From Paranoxybacillus sp035645275 (GTDB lineage Bacteria > Bacillota > Bacilli > Bacillales > Anoxybacillaceae), in the NCBI GenBank assembly GCA_035645275.1, contig DASQMX010000026.1, positions 682,001 to 746,000 on the forward strand: 64,000 bases of DNA. The letters run 5' to 3'. The notes under the pieces were generated by a model that was given only the letters and a program-made list of their open reading frames with translations, had not been told where the DNA came from and made no database searches. Positions 1 to 8,972 of this stretch are shown in pieces (position 1 is the first letter of the stretch; every line of letters begins with the position of its first letter). The translations under genes were made by a program, and so were the position numbers.

Positions 1-500
1 ATTTTTGAAAGCTGTTCTTGTCCTAGTTGATTTAAGAAATAGGTTTGGTCTTTGTTTTGGTCAACGCCGCGCAACATTTTATATTCGCCATCACGATATT
101 CTACGCGTGCATAATGCCCCATCGCTAAATAATCCGCTCCGAGAGACATCGCGTGCTCTAAAAACGCTTTAAATTTAATTTCTTTATTGCACATGACATC
201 CGGATTCGGTGTGCGGCCCGCTTTATATTCATCTAAGAAATACGTAAACACTTTATCCCAATATTCTTTTTCAAAATTCACTGCATAATACGGAATGCCA
301 ATTTGATTGCAAACACGCACAACATCATTGTAATCTTCCGTTGCCGTACATACTCCATTTTCGTCTGTATCATCCCAGTTTTTCATAAAAATACCGATAA
401 CATCGTATCCTTGCTGCTTTAACAAGAGCGCCGCAACGGAAGAATCGACGCCGCCTGACATTCCAACGACGACGCGAGTATCTTTTGGTGCTTTGTTCAT
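1..500 (-). CDS. mnmA: tRNA-specific 2-thiouridylase MnmA, N-terminal part
   Basis: MnmA adds sulfur to U34 of tRNAs for Lys, Glu and Gln in the cytoplasm. The N-terminal 166 or so residues are visible and the rest lies beyond the left edge. The PP-loop ATP-binding motif GMSGGVDSS is near residue 13, and PNPDVMCNKEIKF carries the conserved catalytic Cys near residue 100. The start is an ATG at 500 with a GGAGG box six bases upstream. It follows a cysteine desulfurase gene on the same strand, 18 bases away; in B. subtilis the equivalent neighbour (YrvO) hands sulfur directly to MnmA, so a dedicated thiolation pair is likely. Confidence 0.95.
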   Translation of the reverse strand, partial: MNKAPKDTRVVVGMSGGVDSSVAALLLKQQGYDVIGIFMKNWDDTDENGVCTATEDYNDVVRVCNQIGIPYYAVNFEKEYWDKVFTYFLDEYKAGRTPNPDVMCNKEIKFKAFLEHAMSLGADYLAMGHYARVEYRDGEYKMLRGVDQNKDQTYFLNQLGQEQLSK

Positions 501-518
501 AAGAAGGTAACCTCCATT

Positions 519-1664
519 TTATTTGTTTGTCAGTCTCCGTACAATCTTTACTGTTTCATAAGCGGCTTTTTCGATTTGCTCTTCTGTATTTCCAAGCCCG
601 AAGCTAAAGCGAACGGAAGAACGGATCCGTTCCGATTCTTTACCAAACATGGCAACAAGAACGTGAGATGGATCAATCGATCCCGCTGTGCAAGCTGAGC
701 CACTTGAGGCAGCAATCCCAGCTAAATCTAAATTTACAAGCATTGACTCAACGTTCGTTCCTGGAAAAGCAACATTCAACACATGTGGAAGCGAATCGTT
801 TTTGTCTCCATTCACGATGTACGGAATACCTTCCTGCTCAAAAATTCCCAACATTTTCTCTTTAAATGAACGATACATACTTACTTTCTCGTTCATTGTT
901 GCTTGAGCAATTTCAACCGCCTTCGCCATTCCAACAATTCCTGCTACATTTTCCGTTCCAGCCCGGCGTTTTCGTTCTTGTTCACCGCCATATAAACGCG
1001 GAATGAGCTTTACCGTTTCCCTTGCATACAAAAAGCCGGCACCTTTTGGACCGTTAATTTTATGAGCAGAAACAGACAGCAAATCAATATGAAGCTCATT
1101 TACATCGATCGGAATCAGTCCATAAGCTTGTACAGCATCAGTATGAAAAAATGCCTGATGCTCCTTTAACATTTCACCAATTTCTTTAATTGGCTGCAGT
1201 ACACCTGTCTCGTTGTTGCCAAACATAATTGAAACAAGGATTGTATCATGACGTAGAGCATTTCGCAAATCATCAAGCGAAATTTTTCCTTCTTCATTCA
1301 CTGGGAGATATGTTACTTCAAATCCTTGTTTTTCAAGATAATGACATGTATGCAAAATGGCATGATGTTCAACAGATGAAGTAATAATATGTTTTCCTTT
1401 CTGACGATTTGCCGTTGCTACGCCAATTAACGCAAGGTTATCTGCTTCTGTACCACCGCTTGTAAAAATAATTTCATTCGCTTTTGCTCCGATGCTTTTA
1501 GCAACCATTTCCCGCGCCTCATCAATCGCGTGACGGCTTTGTCTGCCAAAGAAATGAATACTTGAAGGGTTGCCAAAAATTTCAGTCATAAATGGTACCA
1601 TCGTGTCGACAACATCAGGGTGCATCGGTGACGTAGCGGCATGATCTAAATAAATTCGTTCCAA
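519..1664 (-). CDS. cysteine desulfurase (IscS/NifS family, YrvO-like)
   Basis: A PLP enzyme of 381 aa that takes sulfur from cysteine as a protein persulfide. Visible motifs are the PLP-lysine region SAHKINGPKG near residue 200 and the active-site cysteine loop SSGSACTAGS near residue 330, followed by the usual RIRSSVRFSFG tail. Length and motifs fit the family. It sits between cymR and mnmA, all on the minus strand, so its likely job is sulfur supply for tRNA 2-thiolation, as for YrvO in B. subtilis; a broader Fe-S role cannot be excluded. A second desulfurase gene, nifS, is ruined further on at 39.2-39.6 kb. Confidence 0.95.
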   Translation of the reverse strand: MERIYLDHAATSPMHPDVVDTMVPFMTEIFGNPSSIHFFGRQSRHAIDEAREMVAKSIGAKANEIIFTSGGTEADNLALIGVATANRQKGKHIITSSVEHHAILHTCHYLEKQGFEVTYLPVNEEGKISLDDLRNALRHDTILVSIMFGNNETGVLQPIKEIGEMLKEHQAFFHTDAVQAYGLIPIDVNELHIDLLSVSAHKINGPKGAGFLYARETVKLIPRLYGGEQERKRRAGTENVAGIVGMAKAVEIAQATMNEKVSMYRSFKEKMLGIFEQEGIPYIVNGDKNDSLPHVLNVAFPGTNVESMLVNLDLAGIAASSGSACTAGSIDPSHVLVAMFGKESERIRSSVRFSFGLGNTEEQIEKAAYETVKIVRRLTNK

Positions 1665-1692
1665 ACAAAATTCTCCTTTCTATTCCACCGAT

Positions 1693-2109
1693 TTAAATAT
1701 AAAACATATATGCTTCTTCATCACCATTACTATATTTCGCCAAATCTTCTAGAGTCGTGCTATCTAACACCTCTTGAACAGCATCGCGAATGCGAATCCA
1801 TAACTCTCGCTTCGCCGGTTCTTCTTCCTCCAGCTCTTCCACTGGACTAATCGGTCCTTCAAGAACGCGAATCACATCTCCTGCCGTAATTTTCGCTGGA
1901 TGATCGGCTAATACATAACCGCCGTAAGCACCGCGAATACTTTTCACAAGCCCGGCATTTCGTAACGGTGAAACAAGTTGTTCCAAATAATGTTCGGATA
2001 AATCGTGCGCTCTGGCAATCGATTTTAATGAAATCGGGCGATCTCCATATTTTTTCGCTAGTTCAATCATAATCGTTAATCCATATCTGCCTTTTGTTGA
2101 AATTTTCAT
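1693..2109 (-). CDS. cymR: Rrf2-family regulator CymR
   Basis: A 138-aa winged-helix Rrf2 protein starting MKISTKGRYG. In B. subtilis and Staphylococcus, CymR forms a complex with CysK and represses cysteine uptake and synthesis genes. The sequence shows the N-terminal helix-turn-helix (LKSIARAHDLSEHYLEQLV) and the GAYGGYVLA wing. There is no cysteine anywhere in the protein, so it cannot bind an Fe-S cluster as IscR does, which favours CymR. It lies 28 bases upstream of the desulfurase gene on the same strand and probably shares its transcript. Confidence 0.93.
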   Translation of the reverse strand: MKISTKGRYGLTIMIELAKKYGDRPISLKSIARAHDLSEHYLEQLVSPLRNAGLVKSIRGAYGGYVLADHPAKITAGDVIRVLEGPISPVEELEEEEPAKRELWIRIRDAVQEVLDSTTLEDLAKYSNGDEEAYMFYI

Positions 2110-2119
2110 TATACTCCCC

Positions 2120-2473
2120 CTACCTGCTTAACCCGTTCATTTTCCTATGAACTTGTCTCATCCATATTCGGTTAACCAAGGATTGGCATTGCGGCAAAGC
2201 AATCCCAACAATAGGACCAATTGTAACGCTGAAAACGAATGTGCCAATCGCAGCAGCTGTTAACACTGCAAAACCGACAATCATCGACCATGTCCCGATG
2301 GTTAATCCAAATTGACGATACAGCCCAATATGCAATACATCCCATGGTGCGCTTCCCAAATTTGCTTTAATCGTTAATACAATCCCCAAACACATGACAA
2401 GCAAACCGGCAAAATATATTCCCCATTGTACCATGAGATGGCTAGATTTATAAGAAGTTCCATTTTCTGTCAT
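2120..2473 (-). pseudogene. YczE/YyaS-type membrane protein with internal deletion
   Basis: Open frame of 117 codons from an ATG at 2473 (box GGAGTG upstream). The N-terminal half reads like YczE-family integral membrane proteins: a transmembrane helix with MCLGIVLTIKANLGSAPWDV and HIGLYRQFGLTIGTWSMIVG. It then jumps directly to FVFSVTIGPIVGIALPQCQ, which in the family is the C-terminal end. Relatives are about 210-220 aa with two similar halves, so roughly 90 residues seem to be missing in frame. The product would keep about three helices and is probably non-functional. It ends 10 bases before cymR. Confidence 0.65.
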
Positions 2474-2575
2474 ATAAACACTCCATATACAATTCAAAAC
2501 AACTTTGTCAATAAGAAGCCTATGTCATTATAGCATAAATCTTTGTCAACTTCATTTTAAGTAAACTTCATCTCT

Positions 2576-3868
2576 TTATTTTTCAGCTCCTTGTCTCTTC
2601 AATTCTTCCAAACGCCCATGCACTTTTGCCAAATATTTCTCTTCACCGCTCTCTTTCGGTACATAATACTGTACCCCTAACAACTCATCCGGCAAATATT
2701 GTTGATATACCCAACTGTTCGGGTAATCATGCGGATATTTATATCCTTTCCCATGCCCCAAAACTTTTGCACCTTGATAATGAGCATCTTTTAAATGATT
2801 AGGAATTTCTCCTGTTTTTCCATTTCGCACATCATCAATCGCCTTATCTAATGCTTTATAAGCAGAATTCGACTTAGCGGAAAGGCATAATTCAATGGTC
2901 ACGACAGAAAGCGGAATTCTCGCTTCTGGCAGCCCCAGACGTTCTACCGCTTCAATAGCGGCCATCACTTTTACTCCCATCATCGGATTCGCAAGACCAA
3001 TATCCTCATAGGCAATAACAGCTAGTCGGCGGCATATCGATGATAAGTCTCCTCCTTCAAGAAGTCTTGCCAAATAATAAAGCGCCGCATCGACATCGCT
3101 GCCGCGGATGCTTTTTTGGAAAGCCGATAAAAGCGAATAATACACATCGCCGTTTTTATCATGATGAAATCCTTTACCTTCCACACACTCAAATACCGTT
3201 TTTTCATCAACATAAATAAGGCCGTCTCTTTTCTCCGAGGCATAAACAACATCTTCTAAAACATTTAAAGCCGAACGGGCATCTCCGTTTGTCGATAAAG
3301 CGATGATTTCTAATAAGCGCTCATCAATTTCAACTGTAAGATCCCCGAGTCCCCTTTCTTTGTCCGTTAACGCTCTCTTTAAAAGGAGGATAATGTCTTC
3401 TTTCGTTAATCTTTTTAATTGCTTAATTTGGCCGCAGCGGCTTCTAATCGCCGGGTTTACTTCATGAAAAGGATTTTCGGTTGTTGCCCCAATTAAAGTA
3501 ATTAATCCTTTCTCGACATTCGGCAATAAATAATCTTGCTGCGCTTTATTAAAGCGATGAATTTCGTCGATAAACAAAATGACATTTCCGAACATTTCTG
3601 CCTGAGCCACAATTTCTTCCATTTCTTTTTTTCCTGAAATGGTAGCATTAATCGCATAAAACTCCCGCTCAACTGTTCCGGCAATTGCATAAGCGAGCGA
3701 TGTTTTGCCAATCCCTGGTTCACCGTATAATAACATCGATGGCACATGGCCATTTTTAATCATTCGGTATAAAGATGTATTAGGACCAATGATATGCTGT
3801 TGACCAACTATTTCATCAATATTTCGCGGCCTCATTCTTACAGATAAAGGTTCTTTTGCAAACAACAT
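2576..3868 (-). CDS. rarA: replication-associated recombination protein RarA (MgsA)
   Basis: AAA+ ATPase of 430 aa related to clamp loaders; it acts at stalled forks. The Walker A motif YGEPGIGKTSL is near residue 48 and Walker B VILFIDEIHRF near residue 95. Sensor 1 is LIGATTENP, and an arginine-finger region AIRSRCGQ follows. The C-terminal half carries the RarA-specific domain ending LGVQYYVPKESGEEKYL. Full length for the family. It stands alone on the minus strand between the TetR gene (with a terminator between) and the YczE-like gene. Confidence 0.95.
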   Translation of the reverse strand: MLFAKEPLSVRMRPRNIDEIVGQQHIIGPNTSLYRMIKNGHVPSMLLYGEPGIGKTSLAYAIAGTVEREFYAINATISGKKEMEEIVAQAEMFGNVILFIDEIHRFNKAQQDYLLPNVEKGLITLIGATTENPFHEVNPAIRSRCGQIKQLKRLTKEDIILLLKRALTDKERGLGDLTVEIDERLLEIIALSTNGDARSALNVLEDVVYASEKRDGLIYVDEKTVFECVEGKGFHHDKNGDVYYSLLSAFQKSIRGSDVDAALYYLARLLEGGDLSSICRRLAVIAYEDIGLANPMMGVKVMAAIEAVERLGLPEARIPLSVVTIELCLSAKSNSAYKALDKAIDDVRNGKTGEIPNHLKDAHYQGAKVLGHGKGYKYPHDYPNSWVYQQYLPDELLGVQYYVPKESGEEKYLAKVHGRLEELKRQGAEK

Positions 3869-3900
3869 GAATCGTACCTCTCCTTTTTATCACTGAAAAA

Positions 3901-3929
3901 GCAAAAGCTCTCTGATGCCAGAGAACTTT
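3901..3929 (-). terminator. Rho-independent terminator after the TetR gene
   Basis: On the minus strand a nine-pair stem AGTTCTCTG / CAGAGAGCT (one G-U pair) with a GCAT loop is followed by TTTT. It begins one base after the stop codon of the TetR gene and separates it from rarA. Confidence 0.8.
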
Positions 3930-4832
3930 TTAGTTAGTAAAATAAACATCCATTTTTGCTTTTAGTCCTTTAACAAAACGAGTTAAATCGCTATGTTCCA
4001 GATTTTGCAGATAGAGCAATAATGCTTCCACAATAAATTTTCGCACCTCTTGTTCATTTCGGGAAAATTCCTGCTTTAAAGTAGTTAATGAATGAATGAC
4101 ATCACTACTTACAACATGGTTTTTGTCACTTTCATCTTCTAATTTTTCAATCATTTCATCAATTTGTCTAATGATTTGTTTCCTCACCTTCTCCTTGCTT
4201 ATTTTTCCGATATCGATGTAGTCTTTCATCATTTCGTCTGTAAGCAGCGGAGTTTCTTTATCTGTTAAGCTTTGGACCATTGCATCTAGTCGCTTGATTA
4301 AAAATGGTGCGAGCTTATCTAAATTAATTTCTTTTTTATCGATTGCAATGTAAAACAAATATTCTTTCAACATTCCATTTAACATCGTAGCAAGGTCTAA
4401 AGCAAAATTTTTTACTGATTCACCGTAAATGTCAATAATGGCGTTGCTGTACCGACTCAGCGTTTCGGCGCGAATGCGAAAGACAAGCTTATGAACATCA
4501 TCATTTACTTTCACAGCTTGTTCCGTCATTTGCATGCGAATAAAATCTTTATGATTATAAAATTCGCGAATTTGCACTTCAAGCTGTTTCATGAACTTTT
4601 CCTTTACAGATAACGTATCATCTTCCGCTATTTTAGAGATTTTTTCAAATAACAAATCGTAATAATAGCTAAAAATCGACATGGCAATTTCTTCTTTTGA
4701 TTTAAAGTAGTTATATAAAGAACCTTTAGCTAACCCGCTATTTTCAGCAATTTCTTGCATAGAAGTCGCGTGGTATCCTTTTTGGGCAAACAGCTTCATT
4801 GCGGCTGTAATAATTTGCTTTCTTCTGCTCAA
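3930..4832 (-). CDS. TetR/AcrR-family regulator (YerO-like)
   Basis: A 300-aa repressor-type protein. The first 50 residues are a TetR DNA-binding domain (ITAAMKLFAQKGYHATSMQ, then LAKGSLYNYFKSKEEI). The remaining 250 residues are helical and longer than usual for TetR proteins, as in B. subtilis YerO (similarity recognised from memory). The next gene upstream on the same strand is an RND efflux pump of the SwrC/YerP type, the same pairing as yerO-yerP. A TetR-like inverted repeat lies in the pump promoter at 8125-8138, so this protein probably represses the pump. Its ligand is unknown. Confidence 0.8.
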   Translation of the reverse strand: MSRRKQIITAAMKLFAQKGYHATSMQEIAENSGLAKGSLYNYFKSKEEIAMSIFSYYYDLLFEKISKIAEDDTLSVKEKFMKQLEVQIREFYNHKDFIRMQMTEQAVKVNDDVHKLVFRIRAETLSRYSNAIIDIYGESVKNFALDLATMLNGMLKEYLFYIAIDKKEINLDKLAPFLIKRLDAMVQSLTDKETPLLTDEMMKDYIDIGKISKEKVRKQIIRQIDEMIEKLEDESDKNHVVSSDVIHSLTTLKQEFSRNEQEVRKFIVEALLLYLQNLEHSDLTRFVKGLKAKMDVYFTN

Positions 4833-4921
4833 TGTTTTCTCCTTCCTTATTCAACGCATTTATATACTATTATAGCGCTTTCTTTGCTTATCATTAAAGA
4901 GAAAGCTCTGTATAAATGACG

Positions 4922-4952
4922 AAAAAGGGACGCTTCGCTACAGCGTCCCCCT
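4922..4952 (-). terminator. Terminator after swrC
   Basis: Minus-strand stem GGGACGCT / AGCGTCCC with a seven-base loop, followed by TTTTTC. It lies 17 bases after the swrC stop and upstream of the TetR gene. Confidence 0.8.
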
Positions 4953-4968
4953 TATAATTACGTATTGT

Positions 4969-7900
4969 TTAGTTGCTTTTTTTCGCCTTTGCCTGACGCA
5001 TAAAGAAGATTTCATACATAACCGGAATAATAATTAACGTTAGTAAAGTCGATGATGTTAAACCGCCGATAACCGTGATTGCCAGTCCTTTAGAAATTAA
5101 TGTACCTGATGATTTTGTTAATGCCAGCGGAATCAGCGCAGCAATGGTCGCAAATGCAGTCATTAAAATAGGACGCAATCTTGTTTTACCTGCTTCAATG
5201 AGCGATTCGCGAATTGCCATTCCTTTTTGTTCACGGTTTTGTCCAATACGGTCCACAAGTACAATCGCGTTTGTTGTCACAATACCGATGAGCATCAATA
5301 AGCCGATCATGACGCTAACAGACATCGGTTCATCAGCAATATACAACCCTAGCAGGGAACCAATCGGTACGAAAATAAGCGATGAAAGAATAATAAATGG
5401 AATACGTGCTTTTCCAAACGTAATTAACATCGTGATGTATACAAGACCGATGGCAACAACCATCGCTAAACCTAACTGCTTAAATGTTTCAACCGTCTCG
5501 TCGCTGCCGCCGCCGCCTTCAAGGGAAACTTCTTTCGGTAAGTCAACTTCTTTTTTCACTCCGGAAATAACTTCCTGCGTAACTTTTTGAATGTTATCAC
5601 CGACGATTTGCGCGGAAACGCGTGCGAACACTTTACCGTCTAGCTTCTGAATAGCTGTGTACGTTTCAACTTCTTCTACTGTGGCTAACTCGGTTACAGG
5701 AACAAGTCCGCGTTTGGTGAAAATGACCGTATCCTTTAGCGCTTCTACTGAATCAACCTCTTTATTGTATGAAAGCTGAACTGTACGGTTTACATGATCC
5801 AGTTTTAACGTTCCTACCTCAACCGGTCTTGTTTGATCGGCAATCGTACCGAGAATTTGGAAACCGGAAACACCGTACTCCGCCGCTTTTTCTGGGTCGA
5901 TATCAACGACGATTTGTTTTTGTTTGTCTGAGAAGTTATTCGTTACATATTTTAAGTCTTTACGTGAATTTAAATAATTTTCAACGTCTTTTGCCGCTTT
6001 TTGCAGGGCCGCTAAATCATTCGAGTACAGATCGATATTCACGTTATTATTGGAAGGTGGTCCTCCCGAATCTAATTCTTGCACTCCAAGTTTTGTTCCT
6101 GGGGCTTCTTCATCAGCGATATCCTGCATGTTTTTCTCAAGTTTTTTAATAAATTTTGCTGCATCTACACCATCTTCAAGAATAATAAAGTAATTCGCTT
6201 GATTTTGCCGCTTTAATCCCGTGCGGAAATCACGGCTGCCGATTCCGGCTGTTACTTCTTTAATTTCTTTTTGCTTATCAAACATTTTCTCAATCTTTAG
6301 TGAGACATCATTTGTTTTCTCGAGCGATGTAGACGATGGCAACTCAATGCTTGCAACCAATGTTTTTTGTTCCTCATTAGGAATAAATGTAAAGCCTAAA
6401 GCCGGAACAATCGCAAACGAACCAATAAGCAGCACGACAGATAAAGCTAAAATGAAAATTTTATGATTTAATGACCATTCAATAGCACGCGCATAAATGC
6501 GTTGCAATGCGCCTTCCTTTTCTTCTGGCGGCACTTTTTTAAATGAGAATTTCGCTAAAATCGGCACAATCGTAACAGCAACGATTAATGACATTAACAA
6601 GGCAAAGACAATCGTTAAGGCAAACGGCAAGAAAAATTCGCCTGTGATTCCACCGACAAAGCCAAGCGGCAGGAAGACAACAATCGTTGTAATCGTTGAA
6701 GAAGTAATCGCCTTTAAAATTTCTTTTGTAGAATCTTCCACAAGTTCATCAGTAATTCCCTGTTTTGATTTACGTACACGGCGGAAAATATTTTCAATCA
6801 CAACGATACTATCATCCACTACGCGGCCTACTGCTACTGCCATCCCCCCAAGCGTCATAATGTTTAAGGAAATATCCATTCTTTGCAAGAAAATCGAAGC
6901 GACTAACAGTGATAACGGAATCGAGACAATCGCAATAACCGTAGCGCGTACATTGCGTAAAAATACTAACACCGCTACAGAAGCGAATAACGCCCCGAGC
7001 AATCCTTCACGAACTAATGTTTCAATCGATTTTTTGATGCCCTCAGCAGAATCAAAACCGATGGCATAGTCGAACTCATCTTTATAAGAATCTAGCACTT
7101 TAATAACTTTCTCCGCTACCTCGACTGTATTGGCATCTTGCTTTTTCGTAATGGCCATAGAAAGAGATTCATTTAAGTTATAACGCGTAATTTCTGGCTG
7201 GTCAGTAATGGTTTCAATCTTTGCGATATCCTTCAGCGTCAGTGGAGCACTAGAAGCTGGCGCCTGTCCTCCTTTAGCATTTGCACCTCCTGGAAAGCCT
7301 TGCGATGCCCCTTGAGTCGGCTGAGCTATTTGGGCAAACGGTGAAGACAACGGCAAATTCTCTAATTCTTTCACTGTTTCAAGCTTTTCTTGAACGCGTA
7401 CAGGAATTTGCAGCGTTTCTGTATTGACATTCCCTGCTGGAAACGATAAAAACTTTTCATTAATTTGCTCTTTAATTTGCGACAAACTTAACCCTGCTTG
7501 TAAAGCTTTGTCTTTATCGACCGTAATCTGGACAATTTCCTCTTTCATGCCGCCGACAGATACAGAGTTAATCCCATTGATTTTATTAAGTTCGGGAATG
7601 ACATCTTGCTCTAGTAGTTTTTCTAAATCAACACCTTCTTTAGCGAACAAGGAAATGTTGAAGATCGGAAACGTCCCGAATGAAAAACGATTAATTTTTG
7701 TTTGTACATTTTCTGGTAGTTTCGCATCTTCAATAAATGAGTCGACTTGTCGTTCGACTTCATCCATATCTGTGTCAAACGGAAATTCAAGATTAATAAT
7801 CGCAATGCTCTCAAATGAGGAGCTTTGCATTTTTTTCATACCCTCAATCGACTTAAATTTTTCTTCAAGCTTTGAAGTTACTTGTTCATTAATGTCTTCC

Positions 7901-8070
7901 GGAGAGGCACCCGGATAAACCACTTCAACAGATAGCTGCGGAAATTCAATATTCGGCAATAAATCTACCTTCAAGGAAGAAAAAGAGTACAATCCTCCGA
8001 GAATAAGTAGAAAGGAAATAATAAACACAGCTACCGCATTTTTTAAGCTAAACCTTGTTAAAAAGTTCAT
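4969..8070 (-). CDS. swrC: RND-family efflux transporter SwrC (YerP)
   Basis: Inner-membrane proton-driven RND pump of about 1033 aa. Helix 1 is at the N terminus (FSLKNAVAVFIISFLLILGG). The paired aspartates of the proton relay are in VAVGRVVDDSIVVIENIFRR. A second RND half follows with VTTNAIVLVDRIGQNREQKG. Two large extracytoplasmic loops separate the helices. In B. subtilis SwrC confers surfactin resistance and is needed for swarming; no surfactin genes are seen here, so the substrate is open. The ATG at 8070 has the box AAGGAAGG five bases away and is preferred to the TTG at 8091. Probably controlled by the adjacent TetR protein. Confidence 0.92.
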   Translation of the reverse strand: MNFLTRFSLKNAVAVFIISFLLILGGLYSFSSLKVDLLPNIEFPQLSVEVVYPGASPEDINEQVTSKLEEKFKSIEGMKKMQSSSFESIAIINLEFPFDTDMDEVERQVDSFIEDAKLPENVQTKINRFSFGTFPIFNISLFAKEGVDLEKLLEQDVIPELNKINGINSVSVGGMKEEIVQITVDKDKALQAGLSLSQIKEQINEKFLSFPAGNVNTETLQIPVRVQEKLETVKELENLPLSSPFAQIAQPTQGASQGFPGGANAKGGQAPASSAPLTLKDIAKIETITDQPEITRYNLNESLSMAITKKQDANTVEVAEKVIKVLDSYKDEFDYAIGFDSAEGIKKSIETLVREGLLGALFASVAVLVFLRNVRATVIAIVSIPLSLLVASIFLQRMDISLNIMTLGGMAVAVGRVVDDSIVVIENIFRRVRKSKQGITDELVEDSTKEILKAITSSTITTIVVFLPLGFVGGITGEFFLPFALTIVFALLMSLIVAVTIVPILAKFSFKKVPPEEKEGALQRIYARAIEWSLNHKIFILALSVVLLIGSFAIVPALGFTFIPNEEQKTLVASIELPSSTSLEKTNDVSLKIEKMFDKQKEIKEVTAGIGSRDFRTGLKRQNQANYFIILEDGVDAAKFIKKLEKNMQDIADEEAPGTKLGVQELDSGGPPSNNNVNIDLYSNDLAALQKAAKDVENYLNSRKDLKYVTNNFSDKQKQIVVDIDPEKAAEYGVSGFQILGTIADQTRPVEVGTLKLDHVNRTVQLSYNKEVDSVEALKDTVIFTKRGLVPVTELATVEEVETYTAIQKLDGKVFARVSAQIVGDNIQKVTQEVISGVKKEVDLPKEVSLEGGGGSDETVETFKQLGLAMVVAIGLVYITMLITFGKARIPFIILSSLIFVPIGSLLGLYIADEPMSVSVMIGLLMLIGIVTTNAIVLVDRIGQNREQKGMAIRESLIEAGKTRLRPILMTAFATIAALIPLALTKSSGTLISKGLAITVIGGLTSSTLLTLIIIPVMYEIFFMRQAKAKKSN

Positions 8071-8075
8071 AGTTT

Positions 8076-8138
8076 CCTTCCTTTCCCTCAACCTATATTA
8101 CGACCGTTTGGTAGTTTATTAAACTGACTGGTCAGTCA
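8076..8138 (-). promoter_or_regulatory. Putative swrC promoter and TetR operator
   Basis: Upstream of swrC is the inverted repeat TGACTG-GT-CAGTCA (8125-8138). Directly beside it is AGTTT-ATT-AAACT (8113-8125). On the minus strand a possible -10 TAATAT stands 17 bases after a weak -35 TTTAAT that overlaps the second palindrome. The arrangement suits repression by the TetR protein encoded downstream. The repeats are seen directly; the regulatory role is inferred. Confidence 0.5.
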
Positions 8139-8300
8139 TACCACTATAACGAATATAAACGAATTGCTAAAAATTTTCAATAAATAACATACTTCCTTCT
8201 ACATCACTGATCGGAACTATGAACGAAGCAGTTTAAAATCTTTTAAATTAGGTTATCCTATTCACAACATTGATGAAAAGATTCCATAGGGAGTGACATA

Positions 8301-8933
8301 ATGAAAACACGGCAAGATGCATGGACGCATGAAGATGATTTATTATTAGCGGAGACAGTATTGCGCTACATTCGTGAAGGCGGCACTCAGCTGGAGGCTT
8401 TCGAGGAAGTAGGAGACAAGCTTAATAGAACAGCAGCGGCTTGCGGCTTTCGCTGGAATGCAGAAATAAGAAAGAGATATGTCGAAGCAATTGAACTGGC
8501 AAAGAAACAAAGAAAAGAACGGAAAAGAGCATCTGAAAGTGCGAAGAAGCTTCAGCGAACAGAACAAAATTCATCACAACTTATTTCATCATGTACTCTT
8601 CCTGCTCCAAATGCGATTACACTCGAACAATGTATTGCCTTTTTACAATCGTTAAACGAAACAGATCTTCAGTCTCAAAAACTTAGAGAAGAAAACAATC
8701 GACTCCAAAAGGAAAATAAAGAGTTACAGCAGCGAAATAAAGAATTAGAGAAAAAGCTTGCTCATTTAATAGAACAACAAGAGACGATTCAAGAAGATTA
8801 CCAAGCGCTCATCAAAATTATGGATCGAGCCCGCAAAATGGTGTTAACGGAAGAAATCGAGACACAACAACCGGCCCACATATTCCGTATGGACAAAAAC
8901 GGGAATTTGGAACATGTTGCGACACAGTCATAA
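8301..8933 (+). CDS. RsfA-family (Myb/SANT-like) transcription factor
   Basis: A 210-aa protein. Residues 1-60 (RQDAWTHEDDLLLAETVLRY, then RTAAACGFRWNAEIRKRY) form a Myb/SANT-like DNA-binding domain typical of the RsfA/YlbO group, which in B. subtilis are sporulation-stage regulators, RsfA acting in the prespore under sigma-F. Residues about 115-165 are a strongly charged coiled coil (KLREENNRLQKENKELQQR). The start is an ATG with GGGAGTGA upstream. It is the only plus-strand gene in this stretch and converges on tcdA through a shared terminator. Which RsfA paralogue it matches cannot be decided here. Confidence 0.82.
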   Translation: MKTRQDAWTHEDDLLLAETVLRYIREGGTQLEAFEEVGDKLNRTAAACGFRWNAEIRKRYVEAIELAKKQRKERKRASESAKKLQRTEQNSSQLISSCTLPAPNAITLEQCIAFLQSLNETDLQSQKLREENNRLQKENKELQQRNKELEKKLAHLIEQQETIQEDYQALIKIMDRARKMVLTEEIETQQPAHIFRMDKNGNLEHVATQS

Positions 8934-8940
8934 AATAAAA

Positions 8941-8972
8941 AATCGCGAAGCAAAATGCTCCGCGATTTTTTT
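8941..8972. terminator. Bidirectional terminator between the RsfA-like gene and tcdA
   Basis: Inverted repeat AATCGCG ... CGCGATT followed by a T-run on the plus strand and preceded by an A-run, so it can serve both convergent genes. It overlaps the tcdA stop codon. Confidence 0.85.

Noticed and set aside
5075..7918. Several plus-strand frames of 80-190 codons
   Set aside because: All lie inside swrC in other frames and lack ribosome sites.
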